Positions 9,534-18,805 of a DNA stretch of 64,000 nucleotides are shown piece after piece. A program made the position numbers and the translations under genes. The notes under the pieces are model-generated. The model did no database searches. It was not told where the DNA came from and worked only from the letters and a program-made list of their open reading frames with translations. Source of the stretch: Parapedobacter luteus (GTDB lineage Bacteria; Bacteroidota; Bacteroidia; Sphingobacteriales; Sphingobacteriaceae); contig NZ_FUYS01000005.1 in assembly GCF_900168055.1 (NCBI RefSeq), positions 124,001 to 188,000 of the forward strand, in the 5' to 3' direction. Within the stretch, counting starts at the first letter, position 1. Every line of letters starts with the position of its first letter.

Positions 9534-12500
9534 CTATTTCCGGTAAGCGGACGGCGCTACACCATATAATGCCTTGAAATACTTGCTGAATTGCTTGGGA
9601 CTACCGAAACCCACCTGGTAAGCCACCTCAGCCACGGTAACGCCCGATTGCTCCAACAGCTGGGCGGCGTGCCGGAGACGGATATTGCGGATAAATTCGG
9701 AGGGGGTATGGCCCGTAAGCGTCAATATCCGCTTGTAAAGCCCCACCCGGCTCATGTTCATCTCACTGGCAAGGGTTTCTACCGAAAACCCGGCGTTGTC
9801 CATATGCCGCTCAACGGTTTCGAAGGCTTTCCGCAGAAACAGCTCGTCGGCAGATTCCTTTTTGGTATCAGCGGGCTGCACGTCTATGCGCTTTTTGTAG
9901 GTCTGCTCCATCGAATCTTTCTGCCGGAGAATGCTGCTAACCTTGGAGCGCAGCAGCTCAGAATTAAATGGCTTGGTGATGTAATCGGTAGCCCCCGATT
10001 CGATGCCCGCCAGTTGCATCGCCTCATCGTCCATCGCCGTAAGCAGGATGACCGGGATATGCCGCGTGCGGGCGTCATTCTTCAACCGCCGGCACAATGC
10101 GATGCCATCTTCCCCTGGCATGGCAACGTCCGACACAATGATATCGGGGTGGACGGCAAGGACCTTGGCCCATCCCGACGCCGCATCGCCGGCCTCGTAA
10201 ACCGAAAGGCTGTGGTGCAGGTTGTCCTTGAGGTAAAACCGGAAGTCTTCATCGTCTTCAACCAACAGGACACGTTTCATCGTCTTGCTTGCTGACTTAG
10301 CAACATGCGGCGGGCTTTGGTCGGCTTGCCCGGGAGGCGGACGAAGCGGCAAGATAACCGTAAACACACTGCCTTGGTCGGGAACACTGTCTACCTCGAT
10401 ACGCCCGCCAAGCAACTGGACGTATTCTTTCGTGATGGCAAGGCCAATGCCGCTTCCCTGGTTGAGCATCCCCGGCGGCGTATCGTACTGGAAGTACCGG
10501 TCAAAAATACGTGCTCTGGCCGCCTGCGGTATGCCGATGCCGGTATCGCGCACGACCAGCGTCATCGTGTCTTCGAAATTGACCGTCACCGTCACCCGAC
10601 CGCCAACCGGCGTAAACTTGAACGCGTTTGATAGCAGATTAAAAAGTATGCGCTCCACTTTTTCGCCATCAAACCAAGCTTCGTAGCGAGCATCGCTGAG
10701 CGAATAGTGGTAGGTGATCTTTTTGCTTTCAGCGATGTCGTTGAATGATTCCACGTGCTGTACAACAGCATATGCCAGGTCCCCCCATTCCAGATGGGGC
10801 CTGAGCTCCTGCGTGTCGGCCTTCCGGAAATCAAGCAATTGGTTAACCAAATGAAGCAACCGGCGGGCGTTCCGTTCGATGACGCCCAAATGGCGGCTGC
10901 CGGGCAACGAACGCGTTTCCTGATGAAGCTTGTCTATCGCGGCCAAGATGACGTTGATAGGGCTCCTGAACTCGTGGCTCACGTTGGTAAAAAACCGTGT
11001 TTTCAGCTTGTCAAGCTCAGCCAATTGCCGCGCTTGCTGGCGCTCTTGTAGCAGCGCAAACCGTGTTTTCTCACGCGTGCGCTCGATATAACGGATAAGC
11101 AGCATGCCGGCCACGAAGAGTAGGCCGTAGGCCATGTATGCCCACGCGGTCTGCCAAAAGGGTGGCCGGATGGTAATGTGTGCCAGCGTATAGGGTTCAC
11201 TCCATGTCTTGCCATCAGCCGAGACCATGACGTCAAACCGGTAGTTGCCCGGATCGAGGTTGGTAAATGTAACCTTACGGGTGTGCTGGTCCATCGGCAG
11301 CCAGCGCTTATCAAAGCCCGCTAATTTGTACCGGAAGTGAGCGCGGTCTTTGTTGAAGAAATACAGCGACGCGACAACAAACCCCAAGACGTTTTGATCG
11401 TGCGAAAGCTTCAGCGGCCTGTCGTCTTGCCACAGTGATGCGTCCACGCTGCTGTTGAACAGCTGGAAATCGGTAAGCACGGGCCGCGCCAGGGTGGATG
11501 GAGGCGACTGCACCCGTGCAGGGTCTATGATATTGAATCCTGACGGACCACCGAAAAACAGCTCACCTGTCGACATCCGGCAAACGGCGTCTTCATTGAA
11601 GGCATTGGCTTGCAGACCGTCACGGCGGTCGTAGCTCCAGAAGCGCCATTGTCCCGGACTGCCTTCCTCTTCACGTACCGCTGAAATACCCCGGGTTGTG
11701 CTGACCCAAATCGTCCCCGCTTGGTCCTCGACGATACCCAGCACCGTGTTGTCCGGTAAGCCGTCTGCTGTGCGGAAAACCTTAAATGTGCCGGTTGACG
11801 CCTCATACAGGTTGAGGCCATCACGTGTGGCCACCCAAATGCGGTCGCGGCTGTCTCTAACAATCGCGTTTACATGATCATGGCTAAGCCCTCCCGATGT
11901 GCTCTCTGCATAGGAGAATCGCTTGAATTCGCCTTGCGGTGTGAGCAGTTCGATGCCTGAAGCGGTACCAAACCACAACCCCCCTTCCTTATCTTCGGTG
12001 ATGGCCGAAATGTATGCCGATAGTGTGAACCCTTGCTCACCATACCCGAGCGGGGTGAAGCGGCCGGTCCGCCGATCCAGCTGGGCCAACCCGGCGGAAA
12101 GTGTACCCACCCAAAACCGCCCCTGGCTGTCTTCATAAATTTCCCACACGCTGTTGTCAGGAATGGATGCCGGATCACCGGGGTCACGCATGTAGCGCAC
12201 AAACCGCTTCCCGTCGAAGCGATTGAGCCCGCCATGGTAGGTGCCAATCCACAGCACGCCGTCGCGGTCCAGGCACAAGTTGACGATGACATCACTGCCG
12301 AGGCTATGCGGATCCTTCGGATCATGCCGGTAGGTCGTAAACCGGTTGGTCTGCCGGTCGAAATAAATCAATCCGCCGCCATTCGTACCGATCCACACGT
12401 TCCCCCGCTCGTCTTCGATAAACTGATTGATGTCATCAAAAGGCAGCGTGGCATCATTTGTATCTCCCTGCCGCTGGTGCAGCGCAAACTGGATCTGACT

Positions 12501-13529
12501 GGAATGGTAATAGCTCACGCCCCGCTTGAAGGTGCCGGCCCACATGATCCCGTCCCGGTCGCAATAAATCGACATAATGCTGTTCTGGCCGATGGTTCGG
12601 TCGTTGTAGGGGTCATGCAACAAGTAGGAAACCCGGCGGGTTTGTGGATTTATTACATTCACGCCGCCGTGATCCGTGGCAACCCAGATGTTTCCCTCGG
12701 GATCTTCGGCGATACCGAAAATGATGGGATTGCTCAATCGCATGGCAGACGCGACAGTCATGTGCACCGGCAAGGCCTGTTTTTCCGGCCACCAATATAC
12801 GCCTATGGCCGGAGCGTATACCCACGGTTGCCCCTTACGGTCGATAAATAGCCTGAATTCAGCGCTACGCTGTGCTTCCGCGGCCTTGTCCTGAAGACGG
12901 AAACTGACAGGCGAACCGCCCTTCATTTGATGGACCGTACCTTTTTGGTCGACTGCCCAGGCGTCTCCAGCACTATCCAATGCGATTCCGGTAACCGGTA
13001 CGGTGGGATCTGGCCAGGGATATAAAACAACCGCTCCCTGCTGCTCGGCATAGCTGGACACCATGCCCCCAATTTGCAAAAACCAACATTCGCCGCGGGG
13101 TGAGCGGCGGATATCCAGTATCTCCGCAACCGGCAGGCCCATTGACTGCAAGACACTATCGACATTGCGAATAAACCGCTGCCCACGGCCATCGTAAATA
13201 TTCATGCCCAATTTGGTCTTCACCCACAGCTGCTCGTGGGGGCCGATAAACAATCCCAGGATATCATTATCAACGATGCTGTGAGGCTGTTGGGCCACAT
13301 GCCGGAAAACCTTCACCTCATGGCCATCATACCGGCTAAGGCCGGCGGGCGTGCCGAACCATAGGAACCCCTGCTTGTCTTTCACGATGGCTGTCACATG
13401 ATTGTGCGGCAACCCGTCTTCTACACTCAACTGCTGGAATTGGATGGGCTGCGCTTCCCCAAGCAGGGGTAATGACAATCCGCCCACAACCAGGAGGCAT
13501 AGCAATATACGCGACATAGGCTTATGCAT
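9534..13529 (-). CDS. Hybrid two-component system regulator (HTCS) of PUL 1
   Basis: This 1331-residue one-protein phosphorelay has a signal peptide and a periplasmic two-bladed propeller sensor made of many Reg_prop repeats (GLPHNHVTAIVKDKQGFLWFGT and similar, about residues 25-700). A Y_Y_Y domain (about 710-790) and a membrane helix near 800 follow. Then come a histidine kinase with H-box FFTNVSHEFRSP (about 850) and ATPase G-box GSGIGLAITKEY (about 1030), a receiver with phospho-Asp in IIVSDVAMPGEDG (about 1130), and a C-terminal AraC-type HTH (about 1250-1331). The domain order is canonical and complete. HTCS proteins bind a breakdown oligosaccharide in the periplasm and switch on the neighbouring PUL, here the GH31-susCD operon directly downstream. 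An alternative start lies at 13517. Confidence 0.95.
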   Translation of the reverse strand: MHKPMSRILLCLLVVGGLSLPLLGEAQPIQFQQLSVEDGLPHNHVTAIVKDKQGFLWFGTPAGLSRYDGHEVKVFRHVAQQPHSIVDNDILGLFIGPHEQLWVKTKLGMNIYDGRGQRFIRNVDSVLQSMGLPVAEILDIRRSPRGECWFLQIGGMVSSYAEQQGAVVLYPWPDPTVPVTGIALDSAGDAWAVDQKGTVHQMKGGSPVSFRLQDKAAEAQRSAEFRLFIDRKGQPWVYAPAIGVYWWPEKQALPVHMTVASAMRLSNPIIFGIAEDPEGNIWVATDHGGVNVINPQTRRVSYLLHDPYNDRTIGQNSIMSIYCDRDGIMWAGTFKRGVSYYHSSQIQFALHQRQGDTNDATLPFDDINQFIEDERGNVWIGTNGGGLIYFDRQTNRFTTYRHDPKDPHSLGSDVIVNLCLDRDGVLWIGTYHGGLNRFDGKRFVRYMRDPGDPASIPDNSVWEIYEDSQGRFWVGTLSAGLAQLDRRTGRFTPLGYGEQGFTLSAYISAITEDKEGGLWFGTASGIELLTPQGEFKRFSYAESTSGGLSHDHVNAIVRDSRDRIWVATRDGLNLYEASTGTFKVFRTADGLPDNTVLGIVEDQAGTIWVSTTRGISAVREEEGSPGQWRFWSYDRRDGLQANAFNEDAVCRMSTGELFFGGPSGFNIIDPARVQSPPSTLARPVLTDFQLFNSSVDASLWQDDRPLKLSHDQNVLGFVVASLYFFNKDRAHFRYKLAGFDKRWLPMDQHTRKVTFTNLDPGNYRFDVMVSADGKTWSEPYTLAHITIRPPFWQTAWAYMAYGLLFVAGMLLIRYIERTREKTRFALLQERQQARQLAELDKLKTRFFTNVSHEFRSPINVILAAIDKLHQETRSLPGSRHLGVIERNARRLLHLVNQLLDFRKADTQELRPHLEWGDLAYAVVQHVESFNDIAESKKITYHYSLSDARYEAWFDGEKVERILFNLLSNAFKFTPVGGRVTVTVNFEDTMTLVVRDTGIGIPQAARARIFDRYFQYDTPPGMLNQGSGIGLAITKEYVQLLGGRIEVDSVPDQGSVFTVILPLRPPPGQADQSPPHVAKSASKTMKRVLLVEDDEDFRFYLKDNLHHSLSVYEAGDAASGWAKVLAVHPDIIVSDVAMPGEDGIALCRRLKNDARTRHIPVILLTAMDDEAMQLAGIESGATDYITKPFNSELLRSKVSSILRQKDSMEQTYKKRIDVQPADTKKESADELFLRKAFETVERHMDNAGFSVETLASEMNMSRVGLYKRILTLTGHTPSEFIRNIRLRHAAQLLEQSGVTVAEVAYQVGFGSPKQFSKYFKALYGVAPSAYRK

Positions 13530-13534
13530 TCAGC

Positions 13535-13542
13535 CAAAGCTA
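13535..13542 (-). promoter_or_regulatory. -7 promoter element of the HTCS gene
   Basis: TAGCTTTG (minus strand) matches TAnnTTTG and ends only five bases before ATG 13529, so the transcript would be nearly leaderless, or have a 13-base leader if ATG 13517 is used. Confidence 0.5.
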
Positions 13543-13608
13543 CGAAATTTTGTGGTACCTCAGCGTTGGAAGGATGCATGGCAATTTTTAGGTGTTGAAA
13601 ATTTTCCA

Positions 13609-13687
13609 TGTTTCCAGCTGTTGGGTTTTTGACTGGAACGCTCACGCTGTTCACGCTCCTAGGCCAAAAACCCAACAGCTGGAAACA
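13609..13687. repeat. Long hairpin repeat, copy A (23-bp perfect stem)
   Basis: A 23-base arm (13609-13631) is exactly complementary to 13665-13687, leaving a 33-base loop that carries ACTGGA, two CACGCT repeats and CCTAGG. The outer arm contains CCAGCTGTTGG, and the loop and arm design resembles the two hairpins at 54972-55184. It lies downstream of the DUF4832 gene and upstream of the HTCS promoter, so it could also act as a transcription barrier between the two PULs. It is much longer than a normal terminator and no T-run follows the stem. Confidence 0.8.
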
Positions 13688-13717
13688 AACAGAAGTCGTC
13701 TTACCTGAGCAGCAGCA

Positions 13718-15283
13718 CTACTTGACCTGCACGGTATGATGCAGCCGGTTGTAGCCCGTAGCGGCCTCCCAAACCTCTTCATTGGCCAGCCGGATGCTGT
13801 ATTCCGGGCGGTGTGCAAGGGTATCATAAGCATCGGGCAGGTGGAGCAACAGCTCATACTCGCCCGCCGCCATATCTTGGGGGATGCTGACCTGCGCATT
13901 CAGCTGAATAACCCCTGTTTTCCACGTCCGCACATCGTGCGCTATCGGGATAGCCACCTCTTCACCTTCTGATACGTGCCGTAGAACAAGGATCGGCAAC
14001 CTGCGGTTGAACGGCGGCGCATACCCCTTGTTTTCCAACGTGATGGACAACGTCGTCTGCGCACCACGGAAGGCTTGGTCGGGCAAGGTTGCTTCCTTCA
14101 ATACCAACCGGTACCCAAGGTTGCGCTTGATGGCGTCCATACAGCCGCCATCCTGCCAATCATTGTTTACTGCGTGGTTGTAATGTGCATTTAAGTAGCT
14201 GTAATGCATGGCTGCAAACTCCTGCTGGGCAATTCCGGCCGGTTCACAATCGTTCTGCGGGCTATAGTCATCGCTGCATGTTTCGCCGCCGACGACTACA
14301 TACTGGCCTTCCGCTTTCATGTAGTTGCGGAGGGCGTTTACCACGGCGGCGTCAGACAGGCGCGGGCTGCTGTCATTGCCATAGTCTTCATACGTGCCGA
14401 TGTCGTTCGGCCCGGACAGAAAGCAGTCGTTGTGCACGCCGATGCGTGCCTTGTCCGTGCCGGTGAAGGCTTCGTCTGCAGACAGGGGCGCGGCATCGAC
14501 AGGTGCATCAATACCATATACGTATCGCTGCTTGAACTGCGGGTAGCGCACCTGCACCATCCGGTCTTCCGGTACGGCGGCCAATAGCGCCTGCAATACG
14601 TCCAGCCGATCCCGCCAGTTGGCATCGGTAAGGCGATAGCCCTGCCCGCCATTGCCCGACGGATCGCCAAAATAGTCCGAATAATACTGCTCGCCCCACG
14701 TGCCGATGAATCCCATCTGTACGCAGGCAATGACATCGGCATGCTGCCTGAAGTACGGCGTAAGCTGCTCAATGTGTTGCAGCACCACCGCTTTGGGCGC
14801 ATCGCCGTATGGCGGACAGATGAACCCTTCAGGGCAGTCGCCGCCGGTGGACGTCACCGTATAGACAAACCGGGGGATGATCTTGACGCCGGCGGCCCGT
14901 ACCGCATCCATTTCGGCATCCAGGGCGTCGAGAATAGCCGCCGAAATCGGACCGTCTCGAAAATTATCCAAGATATAATAGCGAAATACCAGCGTGCTGA
15001 CCACGCTGTAGTTGGCCGAGCCGATAAGCTGCGGGTCGCGGTAGCTTCGCAGCGTTTCGGCGTCCAGCGGGGTGAAATTGCTGGTTCGGGTCTCCGAATA
15101 GCGGTAGAACCCGCGCTCGGGGTTGGGGAAATCGGCATCGCTCTCCCTAAACGTGATATGCACCCCCTGTACCAGGGGTAGATCGCCCGCCGCCTGCGTA
15201 CAGGCATAAATGAGCAGGGAAGCAAGCAAGGCCGCGCCCACCATGGCGATAGAGGTTTTTGTGATAAGATTCATCGTAATCAT
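13718..15283 (-). CDS. DUF4874/DUF4832 secreted protein (PUL 2)
   Basis: The product has 521 residues from ATG 15283, which overlaps the stop of the upstream gene as ATGA; ATG 15274 is an alternative. A signal with Cys (LIYACTQ) suggests a lipoprotein. The N-terminal half matches DUF4874 (NPERGFYRYSETRTS, then RDPQLIGSANYSVVSTLVFRYY). It has a barrel-like layout with conserved acidic motif GFIGTWGEQYYSDY at about residues 195-208. The C-terminal half matches DUF4832 and ends in a beta-sandwich. The family has no established activity that I know of. A glycoside-hydrolase-like role is suggested by the fold-like pattern, the exposed Glu in GTWGE and the PUL context, but is unproven. Confidence 0.85.
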   Translation of the reverse strand: MITMNLITKTSIAMVGAALLASLLIYACTQAAGDLPLVQGVHITFRESDADFPNPERGFYRYSETRTSNFTPLDAETLRSYRDPQLIGSANYSVVSTLVFRYYILDNFRDGPISAAILDALDAEMDAVRAAGVKIIPRFVYTVTSTGGDCPEGFICPPYGDAPKAVVLQHIEQLTPYFRQHADVIACVQMGFIGTWGEQYYSDYFGDPSGNGGQGYRLTDANWRDRLDVLQALLAAVPEDRMVQVRYPQFKQRYVYGIDAPVDAAPLSADEAFTGTDKARIGVHNDCFLSGPNDIGTYEDYGNDSSPRLSDAAVVNALRNYMKAEGQYVVVGGETCSDDYSPQNDCEPAGIAQQEFAAMHYSYLNAHYNHAVNNDWQDGGCMDAIKRNLGYRLVLKEATLPDQAFRGAQTTLSITLENKGYAPPFNRRLPILVLRHVSEGEEVAIPIAHDVRTWKTGVIQLNAQVSIPQDMAAGEYELLLHLPDAYDTLAHRPEYSIRLANEEVWEAATGYNRLHHTVQVK

Positions 15284-16395
15284 AGCTTGAAAAAGATTCG
15301 CTTTTGGTATAGCCAGTAACACAGCAGCCACTCCAGAAACAGCGCAGCCAGTGCCACGGCGATGGCAACGACGCTGGCGGGCACGGCCAACGGTGCTAAT
15401 GCACCGCCGACAAAAATGCCGACGGTGCCATTGAACCATTGCTTGCCCACCGTTTCAAAAAACAGGTAAATAAAAATGGGATTCATACCCACTACGACAA
15501 ACACCCATGCATAGCGATCGTACCGCTGCACGTCTACCAGCCACCGTAAAACGGCCATAAACAGCAGAATGTAGCCTGCGGATACAAGCACAAAAGACGA
15601 GGTGCTGATGCGCTTGATGACAGGTGTCACGGATGTCCAGTCGAGCAGATAGCCTGCAGCGAGGCCAGCCACACCTACGGCAACCAGCTTCCGTATCTGA
15701 GCGGCAGGCGATGCATTGCTCATCAACAGCTTACCGGCCAGCACGCCCCAGATGGTATGGGCAGCCGTGGGAATGAAGTTGATGGCGGCCCAGCCGCCGG
15801 CATTGTGCTTGCCCATGATCAGGTGATCGAAGTAGGCACCGAAGTTTTCGCCCTTGACGAACGGCCGGTCATAGCCCGGTACGGCAACCCAGCGGTACAG
15901 GCACTCCGTAAGTACCAGCAAACCCAAGCTAAACACAAACTGCCACATCGCCGGCCACCGGATAATTAGATAAGCAATCAGCGTCGTGGCGGCGAGCTGG
16001 GTAAGCACATTCCAAAGCTCCCACACCAGCCTGCCGGAATACACACAGTGCAGGGCTACCCCGCAAGCAAACAGCTTCAGCGACCGCCAGGCGACAGCCT
16101 TGAAATTGGCGGACCAACTGATACCCTGGTGGGTTTTGCGCGTCCATGAGATGTAAAGGGATGTACCGGCAATAAGCATAAAGCCGGGCTGCACGAGGTC
16201 CCATGCATAGAGACCATGCCATTCGTGGTGGAAAAACTGGCCTACCACGGCGTGTGCCAACCCGCCCGGGGCGGCATGGGCAAGGGCTTCATAAAGCCCA
16301 CAGGCCTCGGCAGCCAGCAGAATCATGATCAAACCGCGCATCACATCCAGCGAAAGGACGCGCGCGGGCGATGAGGTTGTCTGGGTCTGTTCCAT
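15280..16395 (-). CDS. Integral-membrane acyltransferase-like protein (DUF5009/NagX type)
   Basis: The 371-residue protein has about ten hydrophobic segments. The opening SLDVMRGLIMILLAAEACG and the following FFHHEWHGLYAWDLVQPGFMLIAG are typical of COG4299/DUF5009, relatives of heparan-alpha-glucosaminide N-acetyltransferase. Such proteins move an acetyl group across the membrane onto a sugar (family knowledge); the actual acceptor here is unknown. It overlaps the downstream DUF4832 gene by four bases and lies 11 bases after the PKD lipoprotein gene, so translation is probably coupled. It suggests that the PUL 2 substrate is acylated or becomes acylated in the periplasm. Confidence 0.85.
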   Translation of the reverse strand: MEQTQTTSSPARVLSLDVMRGLIMILLAAEACGLYEALAHAAPGGLAHAVVGQFFHHEWHGLYAWDLVQPGFMLIAGTSLYISWTRKTHQGISWSANFKAVAWRSLKLFACGVALHCVYSGRLVWELWNVLTQLAATTLIAYLIIRWPAMWQFVFSLGLLVLTECLYRWVAVPGYDRPFVKGENFGAYFDHLIMGKHNAGGWAAINFIPTAAHTIWGVLAGKLLMSNASPAAQIRKLVAVGVAGLAAGYLLDWTSVTPVIKRISTSSFVLVSAGYILLFMAVLRWLVDVQRYDRYAWVFVVVGMNPIFIYLFFETVGKQWFNGTVGIFVGGALAPLAVPASVVAIAVALAALFLEWLLCYWLYQKRIFFKL

Positions 16396-16406
16396 GTTGT
16401 ATGGGG

Positions 16407-17270
16407 TTATTCGTCCATAGGTAATAGGTAGGCGGGCTGCCCTTCACCGGGGGCGCGCCCAAGCTGCGCTGACCAGTCGCTCTTCGTGACGGTCATACCC
16501 AACCGCAAGCCGCCACCGGTGAGCCCCTTGAGCTTGCCGCGCTCTATACGCAGCTCGAATTGTGTACGGCCGCCTGCGGTTACCACCGTACCCAGGGTGT
16601 AATAGTCAGGGATGGACTGCTGGGCAAAAGTAAATCCCGATTGCGGGCCTTCATGGTAAAATACGTCCATACTGCCGGCAAGCAAGGGGCCTTCCAACAG
16701 AATATCGTAGCCACCCCCGGAAAACGTGCCCGTAAGCAGACCCGTGCCCGGATTGTTGTCGCTATCCAAGTAAAAATCAAAAATATCGCCCGCCTGGGGC
16801 TGGCTGTCCAGATCGACGTACAGGTAGAGGTAGTTTCCGTCATAGTCCAGCTTGACTTCGTTGACAATACCTCCCGCAGAACCGGGATCAATGACATGCT
16901 GTGTCACGGCCTCCCAATCGGATAGCGTGTTGTCGTCAATCCGCACGGGCGAGGTCTTGGCAATGTTGATAACGGTGGAGCCTTCATAGGTGTTGCCGTT
17001 GGGAAGCGTAGCATAAAGCGTGGCCACGTACTTGCCTTTGCCGGGATATTGATGCACCGGGCTTTCGCTGGTCGACTCGTTGCCGTCTCCGAAATCCCAG
17101 CGGAAGCTTTGGGCGCCCTCCGTCTTGTTGATGAATAGGACCTCATTGCCCGTTATTTCCAGCGCAAACAGGATATCCACTTCCGGAGTGGGTGTGGTCT
17201 GGAATTTGGTGCAACCGCCGGCCATCAACCCGATGGCCACTGCGGTGATTAGATAGCGGAGTTTGTTCAT
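16407..17270 (-). CDS. PKD-domain surface lipoprotein (PUL 2)
   Basis: The 287-residue product has a lipoprotein signal ending in LMAGGC (Cys 20). A PKD domain at about residues 35-105 carries the signature FRWDFGDGNESTSESPVHQYPGKGKY. The C-terminal part, about 110-285, looks like a carbohydrate-binding beta-sandwich (LYLYVDLDSQPQAGDIFDFYLDSDNNP), similar in style to the C-terminal domains of SusE-like proteins. It follows susD by 10 bases. A surface glycan-binding role is inferred from the position and the PKD domain. Confidence 0.85.
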   Translation of the reverse strand: MNKLRYLITAVAIGLMAGGCTKFQTTPTPEVDILFALEITGNEVLFINKTEGAQSFRWDFGDGNESTSESPVHQYPGKGKYVATLYATLPNGNTYEGSTVINIAKTSPVRIDDNTLSDWEAVTQHVIDPGSAGGIVNEVKLDYDGNYLYLYVDLDSQPQAGDIFDFYLDSDNNPGTGLLTGTFSGGGYDILLEGPLLAGSMDVFYHEGPQSGFTFAQQSIPDYYTLGTVVTAGGRTQFELRIERGKLKGLTGGGLRLGMTVTKSDWSAQLGRAPGEGQPAYLLPMDE

Positions 17271-17280
17271 CTTGGTCGCA

Positions 17281-18792
17281 TTAGGGATTTTGGGTGACTA
17301 ATGGGTTACTTAATACTTCATCGATGGGAATATGGTAGATGCTGCGAGGGTGCTGCCAGTCCAGCCGGATGTTGGCAAAACCTGCGGGCCGGCGCGAGTG
17401 GTCGATGTCAGACTCACGCAGGCCCACCAGGTGGTAGCCCCAATAATCGCGCACCAGATCTTGCTTATTCCGGTATACGTCAAACATACGATGCCCCTCG
17501 AAGGCCAGCTCGATACGGCGTTCGTTCCAGACGGCTTCCAATGCGGTAAGCCCGGCGGGCGGTTGCCCGTCATAGCGGTGGGCTGCCAGTCCGCGGTTGC
17601 TGCGGATGATGTCCAGATCATCCAAAGCTTCCGCCGCGCGGTTGCTCTTTGCCTTGGCTTCCGCACGGTTTAGGTACAATTCGGCTAGCCTGAACATGAT
17701 GGGCGAACTGAGGTTGGGGTTGCCATCCTGATAGGAAAACTTCTTGATGTAATAAATGGGAATGCCATTCAGGCGCCTCACTTGCCCGGACTCGTCTTTC
17801 AGCGCCTCGATGTATTGCCAGCGCACGTCTTCGGGATGATCCTCCATCAGGGCGCGCAGCGAGGCGGAGGCAAATTCTTCCCCCCACCCGGAATTGCCAT
17901 CGGAATACACCATCGACGCGATAGAGCCCCGGCCGTAATCATCAACGCTGGTGAATGCGACACAGAAAATGGTTTCACTGGCCGACACGGCATTGGGAAA
18001 TAACGACGGGTAAGTGCTGGGTGTCGTCAGCGTAAACCGCCCGGAATTGATCACCTGGTCCGCATAGCGGATAGTCTCCTCGTGGTTTTCCATGTATAAG
18101 TACACGCGCGACAGCAATGCCCAGGCAGCTTCTTTAGATGCATACTGCGCCCCACGGGGATTGTTCATCAACGAGGCACCCCGCTCGGCATCAGCAATGA
18201 TGGCCTGGTAGACCTCCGCCACGGTGGCGCGCTCCTTGGCTGCGGGCTCGTCAAGCGCCAGCCGCAGGATGACGCCCGGAGCGTTTGGATCATGGGTGTA
18301 CGGCTTGGCAAAAAGCCGCACCAAATTGAAATGGGTGAACGCCCTCAGGAAGTAACACTCGCCGAGCAATTGCTCGGTGGCTGCATCGGTGCCGCCCTGT
18401 TGCTCGACGGCCTCGATAACTGTATTAACCGTGTTGATGATCTTATAAGAGATATACCAGAAAAATCGGGTATTGGCCTGCGTAGGTGTGTGATCCTGCG
18501 TAAAGCTGTACCAGAGCGGATCGGTTGTGACCTGCCCGCAGACGATGTCGTCACTGGCAAAATCGGCCAGCTGGAAATACTGCCGCAGGTACATGTTGTT
18601 CGAACTGACGACACCATTGAATTCGACATGGTCTTTGTATAGTGAATATGCGCCGTTCAGGGCGTTCCGGAGGCCGTCGCTCGTCGTGACCAGCGTGCCG
18701 GTAGTAAGCGAATCGGAAGGTTCGACAACCAGGTTGCAACTGGTGCTGAATAATCCTCCGAGTATGATGATGAAAAATATACGGATGCTCAT
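17281..18792 (-). CDS. SusD/RagB-family lipoprotein (PUL 2)
   Basis: The 503-residue product has lipobox GLFSTSC (Cys near 19). SusD motifs include LRNALNGAYSLYKDH, a TPR-like region (LLGECYFLRAFTHFNLVRLF) and the C-terminal signature ERRIELAFEGHRMFDVYRNKQD. The length is usual for the family. It is paired with the SusC encoded 13 bases upstream and probably captures the PUL 2 ligand at the outer membrane. Confidence 0.95.
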   Translation of the reverse strand: MSIRIFFIIILGGLFSTSCNLVVEPSDSLTTGTLVTTSDGLRNALNGAYSLYKDHVEFNGVVSSNNMYLRQYFQLADFASDDIVCGQVTTDPLWYSFTQDHTPTQANTRFFWYISYKIINTVNTVIEAVEQQGGTDAATEQLLGECYFLRAFTHFNLVRLFAKPYTHDPNAPGVILRLALDEPAAKERATVAEVYQAIIADAERGASLMNNPRGAQYASKEAAWALLSRVYLYMENHEETIRYADQVINSGRFTLTTPSTYPSLFPNAVSASETIFCVAFTSVDDYGRGSIASMVYSDGNSGWGEEFASASLRALMEDHPEDVRWQYIEALKDESGQVRRLNGIPIYYIKKFSYQDGNPNLSSPIMFRLAELYLNRAEAKAKSNRAAEALDDLDIIRSNRGLAAHRYDGQPPAGLTALEAVWNERRIELAFEGHRMFDVYRNKQDLVRDYWGYHLVGLRESDIDHSRRPAGFANIRLDWQHPRSIYHIPIDEVLSNPLVTQNP

Positions 18793-18805
18793 GTTTCTTA
18801 ATCGT

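Noticed and set aside
12033-12851. 272-codon plus-strand frame inside the HTCS gene
   Set aside because: Antisense to continuous propeller repeats; no protein-like features.
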